A stretch of 64,000 nucleotides of DNA. Source: Novosphingobium profundi. GTDB lineage: Bacteria > Pseudomonadota > Alphaproteobacteria > Sphingomonadales > Sphingomonadaceae. Shown here one piece after another: positions 49,639 through 58,569 of the stretch. Every line of letters starts with the position of its first letter. Within the stretch, counting starts at the first letter, position 1. Below the pieces are notes generated by a model. That model was not told the DNA's origin, searched no databases, and saw nothing but the letters and a program-made list of their open reading frames with translations. A program made the translations under genes and the position numbers. The DNA is taken from assembly GCF_020524485.1 (NCBI RefSeq), contig NZ_JAIVLF010000001.1, forward strand, positions 868,001 to 932,000. Direction: 5' to 3'.

Positions 49639-50199
49639 GTGACGGTTACGGCCGTACGAATGGCGGTGCGCGCGCTGATCGGCGCGGCGCTGCTGGCGAG
49701 CGGGGCCTACGCGGCCATGGCACGAAGTCCGCAGGAGGACACCTCTCATGCCGCGCCCCCGGCCTTCCCGCGCAGCGCGCGCTCGAATTTCGTGGAGCGC
49801 TGTGGGGGATGTCACGGGCTGGAGGGGCGCTCGGTCGCCCGCAACGTGCCCGATCTGGCAGGCCGTGCCGGGTTCTTCCTGTGCACGCCGGAAAGCCGGT
49901 CATTCGCAGGGCGCCTGCCCAACGTGATGTTCGCGCGCCTGTCCGACGAGGATCTGGCGGATGTTCTCAACTACGTCATGTTCGACCTGGGAGAGACAGC
50001 CACTTCGAGGCTTGCAAAACCCTATACGTCGCAGGAAGTTGCGACCTATCGTGCAAACCCGCTTTCGGTGACCGACCTGCACGCCAAGCGCCGCGAGGTG
50101 GTGGGCGAGATGGTGGCGCGTTGCCAGGCACCGCAGGCGATGCTGGACTACAACCGACCGCGCGGCCGCATTCCCGGCCGGGTCGAGGAGATGAAATGA
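49639..50199 (+). CDS. Periplasmic monoheme cytochrome c of the aau operon
   Basis: A 186-residue cytochrome c with an N-terminal signal (VRALIGAALLASGAYAAMA), one heme site RCGGCHGLEG and a possible axial Met in NVMFARLSDED or NYVMFDLG. The C-terminal ~50 residues, from TSQEVATYRAN, are polar and may dock to a partner. A GTG at 49639 (AAAGGG upstream) or an ATG at 49660 may be the start. It directly follows the small subunit as a small cytochrome gene does in the Alcaligenes aau cluster, so it is likely an electron acceptor or a maturation factor. The stop overlaps the next gene by ATGA. Confidence 0.82.
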   Translation: MTVTAVRMAVRALIGAALLASGAYAAMARSPQEDTSHAAPPAFPRSARSNFVERCGGCHGLEGRSVARNVPDLAGRAGFFLCTPESRSFAGRLPNVMFARLSDEDLADVLNYVMFDLGETATSRLAKPYTSQEVATYRANPLSVTDLHAKRREVVGEMVARCQAPQAMLDYNRPRGRIPGRVEEMK

Positions 50200-51305
50200 A
50201 CCGTCGCAACGTACTCATGGGCGCCGCTGGATTGGGAGGCCTTGCCTTCGCCGCGCCGCTTCTTGCGCAGGACACCGCGCTGCGCAGCACCGGACGCACC
50301 GGCGCGCGCAATCTGATTACCGACGTGGCCGGGCTGACGGTAGGCAACGCGCAGGACGTGAAGGTGCGCACCGGCACCACCGTGATCCTCGCCGACAAGC
50401 TCTCCACCGCCGCCATCGACGTGCGCGGCGGAGGCCCCGGCACGCGTGAGAGCCATGCGCTCGAAGGCCACAACCTCGTCCATGCCGCGAACGCCATCGT
50501 GCTTTCGGGCGGGTCCTCCTATGGCCTCGCTGCGGCGGATGGCGTGGCTGCCGTGCTGGGATCGAAGGGCATCGGCTATGGCGGCATGGCGCGTCCGGGC
50601 GTGCCGGTCTCGCCCATCGTGCCTTCGGCCATTCTCTATGACCTCGCCAATGGCGGGGACAAGGGCTGGGGCACCGAGCCGCCGTACCGCGCGCTGGGCA
50701 TCGCCGCGCTCGAAGCGGTGGGTGCGGACTTTGCGCTGGGCACAGCGGGTGCGGGCTATGGCGCGCAGGCGGGCGGCCTCAAGGGCGGGCTCGGCTCGGC
50801 CTCGACGCTCGTCAGCGACGGCTCCACCGTGGGCGCCATCGTTGCGGTCAACTCGATGGGCTCGACCGTGGCGCCGGGCACCCGCAACTTCTGGGCGAGC
50901 CCCTTCGAGATTGGCGACGAGTTCGGCGGACTTCCTCCCAGCGCCATGTACGCCTCGCCCGAGGAGTGGGGCTACACCAAGGCGCCTGCCGCCAAGGAAA
51001 ACACCACCATCGCCTGCGTGGCGACCGACCTTGATCTGACGCCCGACGAGATGAAGCGCTTTGCCATGATGGCGCAGGACGGCATGGCACGCGCCATTCG
51101 CCCGATCCACACGCCCTTTGATGGCGATGTCGTCTTCGCAATCTCGACCGGACGGGTCGAGGTGAAGGGCCCCCGTCCCGTCGCGGTCCTGCGTGCAGGC
51201 GCCGTTGCCGCCGATACACTGGCCCGCGCCATCGCGCGCGGCGTCTTTGAAGCGAGCACGCCGCCGGGCGCCGACAGCAAGGCCTGGAAAGACCTGACGC
51301 TGTGA
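50196..51305 (+). CDS. P1-family (S58) peptidase, DmpA/NylC-like, exported
   Basis: A 369-residue N-terminal-nucleophile hydrolase. A signal of Tat type (MNRRNVLMGAAGLGGLAFAA) precedes conserved P1 segments: NLITDVAGLTVGNAQD, TAAIDVRGGGPGTRESHAL, VLSGGSSYGLAAADGVAAVL and the self-cleavage site KENTTIACVATDLDLT. Cleavage should fall between Asn269 and Thr270, so the nucleophile is Thr as in nylon hydrolase NylC rather than Ser as in DmpA and BapA. Relatives hydrolyse N-terminal beta-amino acid amides or omega-amino acid oligomers. It is fully embedded in the amine dehydrogenase operon and overlaps the cytochrome gene by four bases. Export would place it in the periplasm with the dehydrogenase. 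Confidence 0.85.
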   Translation: MNRRNVLMGAAGLGGLAFAAPLLAQDTALRSTGRTGARNLITDVAGLTVGNAQDVKVRTGTTVILADKLSTAAIDVRGGGPGTRESHALEGHNLVHAANAIVLSGGSSYGLAAADGVAAVLGSKGIGYGGMARPGVPVSPIVPSAILYDLANGGDKGWGTEPPYRALGIAALEAVGADFALGTAGAGYGAQAGGLKGGLGSASTLVSDGSTVGAIVAVNSMGSTVAPGTRNFWASPFEIGDEFGGLPPSAMYASPEEWGYTKAPAAKENTTIACVATDLDLTPDEMKRFAMMAQDGMARAIRPIHTPFDGDVVFAISTGRVEVKGPRPVAVLRAGAVAADTLARAIARGVFEASTPPGADSKAWKDLTL

Positions 51306-51348
51306 TCTGGCGCTGCGTTTCACTCTCCCAATTGCAAGGGTCCGGCGC

Positions 51349-51639
51349 ATGAGTGGTATCCCACCGCGCCGGGCGGCCGAGATGCCCGATGGTGCGATGC
51401 CCTGGTGGCCTCCGTTCCTCGGCATTGCCCTGCCGCTTGCGCTGGTCCTGGCCTCGGCGCTGCTGGTGCCGGCTTCGGCCGGACGGTTCCTGGGTATCTC
51501 CTGGAGCAGCTGGTGTCTCTTCGCTTGCGCGCCGTTGACGAGCCTGTGCCTGCTTGTCTGCTACCGCTTCGGCGGCGCGGCGAGTGACCGGGACGATGTG
51601 CCCGGCCATGGTGCGCCTCGCGAGGGAGATAGCCTGTGA
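51349..51639 (+). CDS. Small membrane protein partner of the symporter
   Basis: A 96-residue protein with two membrane helices (PPFLGIALPLALVLASALLV and SWCLFACAPLTSLCLLVCYR) and polar ends. Two-helix proteins of this kind often accompany sodium:solute symporters as a small subunit. The stop codon overlaps the symporter's GTG start. No catalytic residues are seen. The function is inferred from position. Confidence 0.7.
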   Translation: MSGIPPRRAAEMPDGAMPWWPPFLGIALPLALVLASALLVPASAGRFLGISWSSWCLFACAPLTSLCLLVCYRFGGAASDRDDVPGHGAPREGDSL

Positions 51640-53069
51640 TGCTGGCTGTCTTCATTGCCGTTATGGCGCTGTCGCTGGGTATCGCGCTGTGGTCGCGCCG
51701 CGGGCATTCCAACCCCGATGCGCGTGAGTTCTTCGTCGCTTCCGGGCAGTTCGGACCGATCCTGTTTTTCTTCCTCTCCGTGGGCGAGACCTATTCCATC
51801 GCCAGCATGCTCGGCTTTCCGGGCGGGGTCTATGCAGGCGGCGAGGGCTTTGTCCTGTGGTTCTTCGGCTACATCCTGATCGCCGCGCCCTGCATCTACT
51901 TCGTGGGACCCTGGATCTGGCGCGCGGGCGCGCTCTATGGGTCGGCAACCATCCCCGACTTCTTCCGCGACCATTTCGAGAGCCGAGGGCTGGAAATCCT
52001 CATCACGCTCAGCTCCATCATCCTGCTCGTTCCCATCGGCACGATGCAGTTCCTGGGCCTGAAGCTGGTGTTTACAGGGCTGGCGCCCGAGGCCCGCTCG
52101 ATCTTCCTCACCAGCCTCGCGGGGCTCCTGACCTTTGCCTATGTCGTGATCGCAGGGCTTCGCGCCTCGGCCTTCGTGGCGGTGCTCAAGGACATCCTGA
52201 TGATGGCCTCAATCCTGCTGGTCGGCTTCGTGGCGCTCGCCGCCTGGAATGCCGAGCCGACGATGCCCGTCAGTCTTGCCGAGACCATGCCGGAGCCGAC
52301 CCGGCCCGACCTCGTCTTTGCGATCTCCACCATCGTGCTGCAGGCCGTGGGCTTCTGCATGATCCCGCAGAACTGGGCGTTCATCTTCTCGGCCAATTCG
52401 CCCCGCGCGATCCAGCGCGCGCAGATCGTCGCGCCGATCTACATGCTGATGTTCCCGCTCCTGATGATGGTGGCCTACTACGCCAAGGGGCAGGGGATCG
52501 TGCCGCCCGAACCCGACTTCGTGTTCCTCTCGACCGCGATTGCGCTGCTGCCCGACTGGGTGGTGGGGCTGGTCATGGCTGCAGTTGCGCTTTCCGGGCT
52601 CGTGATCCTGAGCAGCGTGTGCCTGGCCATCGGCCCGCTCATCACCCGCAACCTCGTGCCCAGCCTTGATGGCACGGCGCAGCAGCGCTGGTCCAAGGTG
52701 GTGATCGCGGCCTTCCTGATCTTCTCGCTTGTGGGCGCGGAGACCTCGGTGCAGCTGATCGCGACGCTCAACAATGTCTTCTACTTCGGCATCGTCCAGA
52801 CCCTGCCTGGACTGGTCGCGGCCATGCTCTTCCCGCGTGTACCGGCGCGTGCGCTGATCGCGGGCATTCTTGTCGCCGATGGCGCGATGCTGGCGGTCAA
52901 GGCGGCGGGCTGGACCTTCGGTGGGCTCAACGTCGGCGTGATCGGTCTTGCCATCAATGTCGCGGTCCTCGCCCTCGTCACTCTGGCCGCGCCGCGCAGT
53001 GGCGCGCGCGCGGTCATTCCGCTCCTGCGCGAGGCCCACACCGGCCGCGCGTCCTCATCCACCCCCTGA
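51636..53069 (+). CDS. Sodium:solute symporter family transporter
   Basis: A 477-residue symporter of the SSS family with about 13 membrane helices. Typical segments are FFLSVGETYSIASMLGFPGG near helix 2, AYVVIAGLRASAFVAVLKDI, and MIPQNWAFIFSANSPRAIQR in the middle of the family signature. A GTG at 51636 or an ATG at 51639 is the start, with GAGGGAG upstream. Its position within the amine operon suggests uptake of an amine, amide or amino acid product. Substrate cannot be told from the sequence. Confidence 0.9.
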   Translation: MMLAVFIAVMALSLGIALWSRRGHSNPDAREFFVASGQFGPILFFFLSVGETYSIASMLGFPGGVYAGGEGFVLWFFGYILIAAPCIYFVGPWIWRAGALYGSATIPDFFRDHFESRGLEILITLSSIILLVPIGTMQFLGLKLVFTGLAPEARSIFLTSLAGLLTFAYVVIAGLRASAFVAVLKDILMMASILLVGFVALAAWNAEPTMPVSLAETMPEPTRPDLVFAISTIVLQAVGFCMIPQNWAFIFSANSPRAIQRAQIVAPIYMLMFPLLMMVAYYAKGQGIVPPEPDFVFLSTAIALLPDWVVGLVMAAVALSGLVILSSVCLAIGPLITRNLVPSLDGTAQQRWSKVVIAAFLIFSLVGAETSVQLIATLNNVFYFGIVQTLPGLVAAMLFPRVPARALIAGILVADGAMLAVKAAGWTFGGLNVGVIGLAINVAVLALVTLAAPRSGARAVIPLLREAHTGRASSSTP

Positions 53070-53093
53070 TCTTCAGCGAGAACGGATACCCCC

Positions 53094-54593
53094 ATGCGCA
53101 CAATTCCCCACTTCATCGCCGGCGCGCACAGCGCCGGGGACGGCACCGCCATGGCCGATGTCTTCGATCCCAACACCGGTACGGTGCAGGCGCAGGTGCC
53201 GCTCGGCAGCGATGCCGAGCTGGAAGCCGCGGTTGCCGCCGCGCGCGCCGCGCAGCCCGCCTGGGCCGCGCTCAACCCGCAGCGCCGCGCGCGCGTGATG
53301 TTCGCCTTCAAGGCGCTGATCGAGGCGCATATGGACGAACTGGCCGCGCTCCTCTCCAGCGAGCACGGCAAGGTCTTTGACGACAGCAAGGGCGATATCC
53401 AGCGCGGGCTCGACGTGGTCGAGTTCGCCTGCGCGACGCCGCACCTGATGAAGGGCGAATACAGCAGCGGCGTGGGGCCGGGGATCGACGTCTACTCGAT
53501 GCGCCAGCCGCTGGGCATCGTGGCGGGCATCACCCCCTTCAACTTCCCCGCGATGATCCCCTTGTGGATGAGCGCGCCAGCCATTGCAGCGGGCAACGCG
53601 ATGATCCTGAAGCCCTCCGAACGCGCGCCATCTGTGCCGCTGCGCCTTGCCGAACTGGCAAAGGAAGCGGGCCTGCCCGATGGCATTCTCAACGTCGTCC
53701 ATGGCGACCGCGTGATGGTGGAAGCGATCACCGATCACCCCGCGATCAAGGCGATCAGCTTTGTCGGTTCCTCGGACGTGGCGCAGTCGGTCTATGCGCG
53801 CGGCACCGCGCAGGGCAAGCGCGTCCAGGCGATGGGCGGCGCCAAGAACCACGGCATCGTCCTGCCCGATGCGGACATGGACCGCACCGTCTCGGACATC
53901 ATGGGCGCGGCCTATGGGTCTGCAGGGGAACGCTGCATGGCGATGCCCGTCGTGGTGCCCGTGGGTGAGGCGACCGCGGACCTGCTGCGTGAAAAGCTGG
54001 TCGCGGCCATCGCGGATCTGCGCGTGGGTATCTCGAGCGACCGCGAGGCGCACTATGGCCCCGTCGTCACCGCCCAGCACAAGGCGAAGATCGAGCATTA
54101 CATCGCGATGGGCGTGGACGAGGGGGCCGAGCTCGTCGTCGACGGGCGCGGTTTCTCGCTCCAGGGTTACGAGGAGGGCTACTTCATGGGCCCGACGCTG
54201 TTCGACCACGTAACACCCGAAATGCAGTCCTACCGCGACGAGATCTTCGGACCCGTGCTGCAGATGGTGCGCGCGACCACGCTGGAAGAGGCGATCCACC
54301 TCGCCAGCCGCCACGCCTATGGCAACGGGGTGGCGCTCTTCACCCGCGATGGCGGCGCGGCGCGCGACTACGCGATGCAGGTCGAGGTCGGCATGGTCGG
54401 TATCAACGTGCCGATCCCGGTGCCGGTCTCCTACCACAGCTTCGGGGGCTGGAAGCGTTCGGCCTTTGGCGACCACAACCAGTACGGCGAGGAAGGCTTC
54501 CGCTTCTTCACCCGCGTCAAGACGGTGACGCAGCGCTGGCCGGGGCCGGACGCGGACAAGGGTAACGCCTTCCTGATCCCGACCACGGCCTGA
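53094..54593 (+). CDS. Methylmalonate/malonate semialdehyde dehydrogenase (MmsA-like)
   Basis: A 499-residue aldehyde dehydrogenase of the CoA-acylating MmsA group. Motifs: GIVAGITPFNFPAMIPLWMS, NAMILKPSERAPSVPLRLAE, VQAMGGAKNHGIVLPDADMD and the catalytic Cys in GSAGERCMAMPVVVP. KRSAFGDHNQYGEEGFRFFT near the end is specific to this group. It converts malonate or methylmalonate semialdehyde to acetyl-/propionyl-CoA, and would complete beta-alanine breakdown after the transaminase at 44487. Alternatively it could oxidise other semialdehydes formed in the operon. The start lies 24 bp after the symporter. Confidence 0.88.
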   Translation: MRTIPHFIAGAHSAGDGTAMADVFDPNTGTVQAQVPLGSDAELEAAVAAARAAQPAWAALNPQRRARVMFAFKALIEAHMDELAALLSSEHGKVFDDSKGDIQRGLDVVEFACATPHLMKGEYSSGVGPGIDVYSMRQPLGIVAGITPFNFPAMIPLWMSAPAIAAGNAMILKPSERAPSVPLRLAELAKEAGLPDGILNVVHGDRVMVEAITDHPAIKAISFVGSSDVAQSVYARGTAQGKRVQAMGGAKNHGIVLPDADMDRTVSDIMGAAYGSAGERCMAMPVVVPVGEATADLLREKLVAAIADLRVGISSDREAHYGPVVTAQHKAKIEHYIAMGVDEGAELVVDGRGFSLQGYEEGYFMGPTLFDHVTPEMQSYRDEIFGPVLQMVRATTLEEAIHLASRHAYGNGVALFTRDGGAARDYAMQVEVGMVGINVPIPVPVSYHSFGGWKRSAFGDHNQYGEEGFRFFTRVKTVTQRWPGPDADKGNAFLIPTTA

Positions 54594-54675
54594 TACCGGA
54601 CCGGGGCAGCACACGGGAGAGGGACCAAACCAGGGGGCGGACGCCAGGAGCGCCGCCCCGCAGCGGAGCGATGCG

Positions 54676-56079
54676 ATGAAAGAGGAACTGGCCGATCTGA
54701 CGGGCGTGGAGCTGGCCGAGAGCTTTGCTGCGGGCAAGCTCTCCCCGGTGGAAGTCGCCGAGGACGTGCTGGCCCGCGCCGAGCGGCTGGAGCCGCATCT
54801 CTGCGCGACCTACGCGTTGGAGCCCGAGGCCGTGCGCGCGCAGGCAAAGGCCTCGGAAGCGCGCTGGCACAAGGGCACGCCGCTTTCGGTGATCGACGGG
54901 ATTCCCGTGACGCTCAAGGAACTGATCGCCACCAAGGGAACGCCCAAGCCGGTAGGGACGGCCGCGGGCGACATGACCCCGCAGACCCACGATGCGCCGC
55001 CCGCGCAGCGCATGCGCGAGGCGGGCGCGGTCCTTCTCGCCAAGACCACCGTGCCCGATTACGGGATGCTGTCCTCGGGCCTCTCCAGCTTTCACAAGTT
55101 GGCGCGCAACCCCTGGGACCTCTCGCGCAATCCCGGCGGGTCGAGCGCGGGGGCAGGCGCCGCCGCTGCCGCAGGTTATGGGCCTTTCCACGTGGGAACC
55201 GACATCGGCGGTTCGGTCCGGCTACCGGCGGGCTGGTGCGGCATCTTCGCGCACAAGCCCAGCAACGGGCGTATCCCCATCGATCCGCCCTACATCGGGC
55301 GCGTCGCGGGACCGATGACGCGCACGGTTGCCGATGCCGCGCTGATGATGACGCACCTTTCGCTGCCCGACCGGCGCGACTTCATGGATCTGCCTTACCA
55401 GGAGCTGCCCTGGCGCCAGCTTGAGGGCGACGTGGCGGGACTTCGCATCGGTCTGATGCTGGAGGCAGGCTGCGGTTCGCCGACCGAGCCCGAAGTCGCC
55501 GAGGCCGTCACCGAGGCCGCACGATTGTTCGAACATGGCGGGGCGGTGGTCGAACCGGTCGAGCCGTTCATGACGCCGGACATGCTCGATGGCCTCGACC
55601 GCTTCTGGCGTGCGCGCTTCCATGCCGAGATGCGCGATCTGCCGCCCGAAAAGTACGGCCTCATCCTGGAGTACATCCGCAAGTGGGTGGAGCCTGCCGC
55701 GCACTACGACGGCATGGAGGTCTACACCGGCTTCGACCAGATCATCCAGATGCGCGAGCGCGGGCGGGCCTACAACGACTACGACCTGCTGCTGAGCCCG
55801 GTGGCGCCGATGCCCGCGTTCCCGGCAGAGCTGGCCTCGCCGGTGAACGATCCGATGCGTCCCTTCGAGCACATCGGTTTCACCGTTCCCTACAACATGA
55901 CCGAACAGCCCGCGAGCTCGATCAATTGTGGTTACACCCGCGAAGGCCTGCCCATCGGCTTGCAGATCGTCGGGCGCCGCTTCGAGGACATGGCGGTCCT
56001 GCGCGCCTCGGCGTGGTACGAGAAGGCGCGCCCCGCGCAGCGGCCCTGGCCCTGTCGGCGCGAGGCCATGGCGGACTGA
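54676..56079 (+). CDS. Amidase-signature family hydrolase
   Basis: A 467-residue amidase. The Ser-cisSer-Lys triad is visible: Lys in GIPVTLKELIATKG, cis-Ser in NPGGSSAGAGAAAAAGYG and nucleophile Ser in GTDIGGSVRLPAGWCGIFA. The length is typical of GatA-like cytosolic amidases. No signal peptide. It is the last gene of the aau operon, 82 bp after MmsA, and is followed by a strong hairpin. A role in hydrolysing an amide form of the amine or its acid product would fit, but the substrate is unknown. Confidence 0.88.
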   Translation: MKEELADLTGVELAESFAAGKLSPVEVAEDVLARAERLEPHLCATYALEPEAVRAQAKASEARWHKGTPLSVIDGIPVTLKELIATKGTPKPVGTAAGDMTPQTHDAPPAQRMREAGAVLLAKTTVPDYGMLSSGLSSFHKLARNPWDLSRNPGGSSAGAGAAAAAGYGPFHVGTDIGGSVRLPAGWCGIFAHKPSNGRIPIDPPYIGRVAGPMTRTVADAALMMTHLSLPDRRDFMDLPYQELPWRQLEGDVAGLRIGLMLEAGCGSPTEPEVAEAVTEAARLFEHGGAVVEPVEPFMTPDMLDGLDRFWRARFHAEMRDLPPEKYGLILEYIRKWVEPAAHYDGMEVYTGFDQIIQMRERGRAYNDYDLLLSPVAPMPAFPAELASPVNDPMRPFEHIGFTVPYNMTEQPASSINCGYTREGLPIGLQIVGRRFEDMAVLRASAWYEKARPAQRPWPCRREAMAD

Positions 56080-56087
56080 AGCGGAAG

Positions 56088-56121
56088 GTATCCCGGGGCT
56101 GGGGGGCTTGCCCCGGGATAC
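56088..56121. terminator. Bidirectional 12-bp hairpin after the amidase
   Basis: GTATCCCGGGGC (56088-56099) pairs perfectly with GCCCCGGGATAC (56110-56121). It lies between convergent stops of the amidase and the siderophore receptor, so it can serve both transcripts. Confidence 0.8.
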
Positions 56122-56140
56122 GTCAGGTTCCCGATCCGGG

Positions 56141-58414
56141 TCAGAGTTTGGCCCGGAGGGTCACGCTGTAGCTGCGCGGTTCGCCATAGATGAGGCCATC
56201 GTAGAAACCGAACTGGCGGTAGTAGGTCTTGTCGGTCAGGTTGGTGACGTTGGCCGAGATCTGGATGTTCTGTGTCGCCTGGAAGCGCGCCATGAGGTTG
56301 ACCAGCGTGTAGCCCGAGACATCGAGGTTGCTGTCATCGTAGGTGCCATCGCCGAGCGGACGGCCCGGGTTGGTCGACCATTCGGTCTTGCTCTGCGCGG
56401 TGATGCCCCCGCCGATGGTAAGCCGGTCGAGCGCGCCGGGCAGTGTGTAGCTGGTCGAGAGGCGCAACTGGCTGTGTGGGTCGCGCTGGTAGCTGAGGCC
56501 CTTCACGTCCAGATAGCTGTAACCGAAGAACACGTTCCAGCCGGGCAGCAGTTCGCCCGAGGCGTCGAAGTCGATGCCCTTGGAGACGACACCGTCGACC
56601 GTGCGGTAGATGTCGAGCCCGGTCACCTCGTTGAGCTCGCCGGTGTTCTCGGCAACGTTGCTCTGCTCATTGCGGTAGAAGGCGAGCGAGGTGTTGAGCT
56701 TGCCGTCGTAGAAGGCGCCCTTGATGCCCGCTTCGTAGCTGGAGCCGGTGACGGGCGGCAGTAACCGGTCGTCCTCGTCGCGCAGGTTCCCCTGCGGGGT
56801 GAAGACATCGGTGTAGCTGGCATAGACCGAGAGCGTGTCGGTGACGTCGTAGACCAGCCCGGCGTAAGGGGTGAAGACACCCTTCTCGTGCGTCGGGTCT
56901 GCGTCGGCGGTGTAGACGTTGGCAATGTCGTAGTCGCCGCCGCTGGTCTTGTAGTCGCTGATGCGCGCGCCCACGATGGCGGTCAGCCCGTCGGCCAGCT
57001 CGAAACGGCCCGCGGCATAGCCGCCGATGTTGCGGGTGCGGTCGATGCCGCGCGCATCGGTGCGGAAGGTCTCGAAGTTGGCGTAGGAGCCATCCCAGCT
57101 GCGCCAGTCGTCGATCGGCAGACCTTCGGAGCGGTACTGGCAGCCTCGGAAGGTGGGAACGCCGCCGATGGTGCAGTTGCCCAGGTCCCCGTCGAAGGTC
57201 CAGCTGGTGCTTTCACTCCAGAAGCCGTTGAAGCCGAACATGAGCTGGTGCTCGCGTCCGAACAGGTGCAGCGGTCCGTTCAGCGTCACGGCGACGTTGT
57301 CACGGTCCTCGGAATATTCCGAGTGCATCGCGTTGAGGTAGGCGCCGGTGCCATCCTGGTTCCAGAAGCCCGCGTAACCGCTGCCGCCCCGGTTGATCTT
57401 GGCGATCCCGAGGTTGTTGTAGGCGCTGCTATCGGTGCGCGCGTAGCCCATCTTGACGTGCCAGTCGTTGGCGAAGCGGTGGTCGAGATTGACGAAGGCG
57501 GTGGTCGCCTTGCGGCGCGAGACGCTCCAGTCGGCGACCGGGTTGGTGCTGCGCGGCAGATTGGCTGGCGTGCCGTCGGCGAACCAGATCGAGACGTTGG
57601 TGCCCCAGGACGAACCCTTGTTGACCGTGCGCTCGTACTGCACCCCGGCGTTCAGGACGGTCGTGGGCGTGAGGTTGGCCGCGAAGTTGGCGAGGATCGC
57701 GCGGCGGTCGGCATGTTCGCGTTCACGGAAGGTGTCGGTGCTCTCGTCGCTGAAGACGAGGCGGCCGCGCACGTTGCCATCGGCGGTAATCGGCGCATTG
57801 AGATCGCCCATGACACGCCGCTTGTCCCAGTTGCCCAGGACCAGGCTGCCGCTGGCGCCAAGCTCGGTGCCCGGCTGCTTGCGCTGGAGGTAGATCGTTG
57901 CGGACGGATCGCCGGTACCGCCCAGCAGGCCATTCGCGCCGCGCACGATCTGGACGCTGTCGTAGAGGTCCATGTTGGTCGAGGCACCGCCGCCGCTGAA
58001 GTTCGACTGGCCGTCCACCTGCATGCCGTCGATGCGGTAGTTGCTGACGTCGAAGCCGCGCGCGCGGTAGGTCGTGCGGCCCGCGTTGTCATTCTGGTAC
58101 GAGGTGATGCCTGGCGCGGTGGCCAGTACATCGTCGATGGTCTCGATCTGCTGGTCGTCGAGAAGCTGGCGGGTGATGACCGTCACCGTCTGCGGGGTCT
58201 CGCGCGGCGAGATGGGCAGGCCGATGGAGACGCTGGTTTCCTCGGCGGTGTAGGACTGGGTGTCCTCGGTGCGCTGCCCGGTCACGACGATTGTCGGCGG
58301 CGCGCTCGCGCCCGGCGCGGCGTCGGCATGGGCAACCTGTGCGCCACCCAGCGCGACGGCGAGCGCGGTCAGCGACGCGCATGTTGCTTTATTGCCAGAA
58401 AACATTGGTTTCAT
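56141..58414 (-). CDS. TonB-dependent siderophore receptor
   Basis: A 757-residue receptor of the siderophore type. Signal peptide up to about residue 31 (VAHADAA), plug with TPQTVTVITRQLLDDQQIET, ITSYQNDNAGRTTYRARGFD, YRIDGMQVDGQSNF and VQIVRGANGLLGGTGDPSAT (like FhuE/FpvA), then a barrel ending YGEPRSYSVTLRAKL. The TYRARGFD and DPSATIYLQRKQP segments are characteristic of ferric-siderophore receptors. A GCAACTCATTCGC element lies just upstream (58433) and may be an iron box. It is divergent from a response regulator and sensor kinase. Ferric hydroxamate or similar import is likely. Confidence 0.9.
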   Translation of the reverse strand: MKPMFSGNKATCASLTALAVALGGAQVAHADAAPGASAPPTIVVTGQRTEDTQSYTAEETSVSIGLPISPRETPQTVTVITRQLLDDQQIETIDDVLATAPGITSYQNDNAGRTTYRARGFDVSNYRIDGMQVDGQSNFSGGGASTNMDLYDSVQIVRGANGLLGGTGDPSATIYLQRKQPGTELGASGSLVLGNWDKRRVMGDLNAPITADGNVRGRLVFSDESTDTFREREHADRRAILANFAANLTPTTVLNAGVQYERTVNKGSSWGTNVSIWFADGTPANLPRSTNPVADWSVSRRKATTAFVNLDHRFANDWHVKMGYARTDSSAYNNLGIAKINRGGSGYAGFWNQDGTGAYLNAMHSEYSEDRDNVAVTLNGPLHLFGREHQLMFGFNGFWSESTSWTFDGDLGNCTIGGVPTFRGCQYRSEGLPIDDWRSWDGSYANFETFRTDARGIDRTRNIGGYAAGRFELADGLTAIVGARISDYKTSGGDYDIANVYTADADPTHEKGVFTPYAGLVYDVTDTLSVYASYTDVFTPQGNLRDEDDRLLPPVTGSSYEAGIKGAFYDGKLNTSLAFYRNEQSNVAENTGELNEVTGLDIYRTVDGVVSKGIDFDASGELLPGWNVFFGYSYLDVKGLSYQRDPHSQLRLSTSYTLPGALDRLTIGGGITAQSKTEWSTNPGRPLGDGTYDDSNLDVSGYTLVNLMARFQATQNIQISANVTNLTDKTYYRQFGFYDGLIYGEPRSYSVTLRAKL

Positions 58415-58432
58415 GTCCCGTTACCCCTTATA

Positions 58433-58450
58433 ATGCAACTCATTCGCAAT
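58433..58450. promoter_or_regulatory. Possible Fur-type iron box
   Basis: ATGCAACTCATTCGCAAT, a partial dyad with GC-rich half-sites (ATGC...GCAAT), located 19-36 bp upstream of the siderophore receptor start. It resembles the Fur boxes of alphaproteobacteria. No second copy was looked for elsewhere by search. Confidence 0.45.
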
Positions 58451-58569
58451 TGAGGGCGGGATAGAATGGGCCTTGAGGTGGGTAAACCGATGTATCCGGG
58501 ATATTTTGTCAGCTTTTCAGGAGTTTTGTCACCCAATGTAACGGCCTGTACCCAAGCTGGGAGCGCAGC

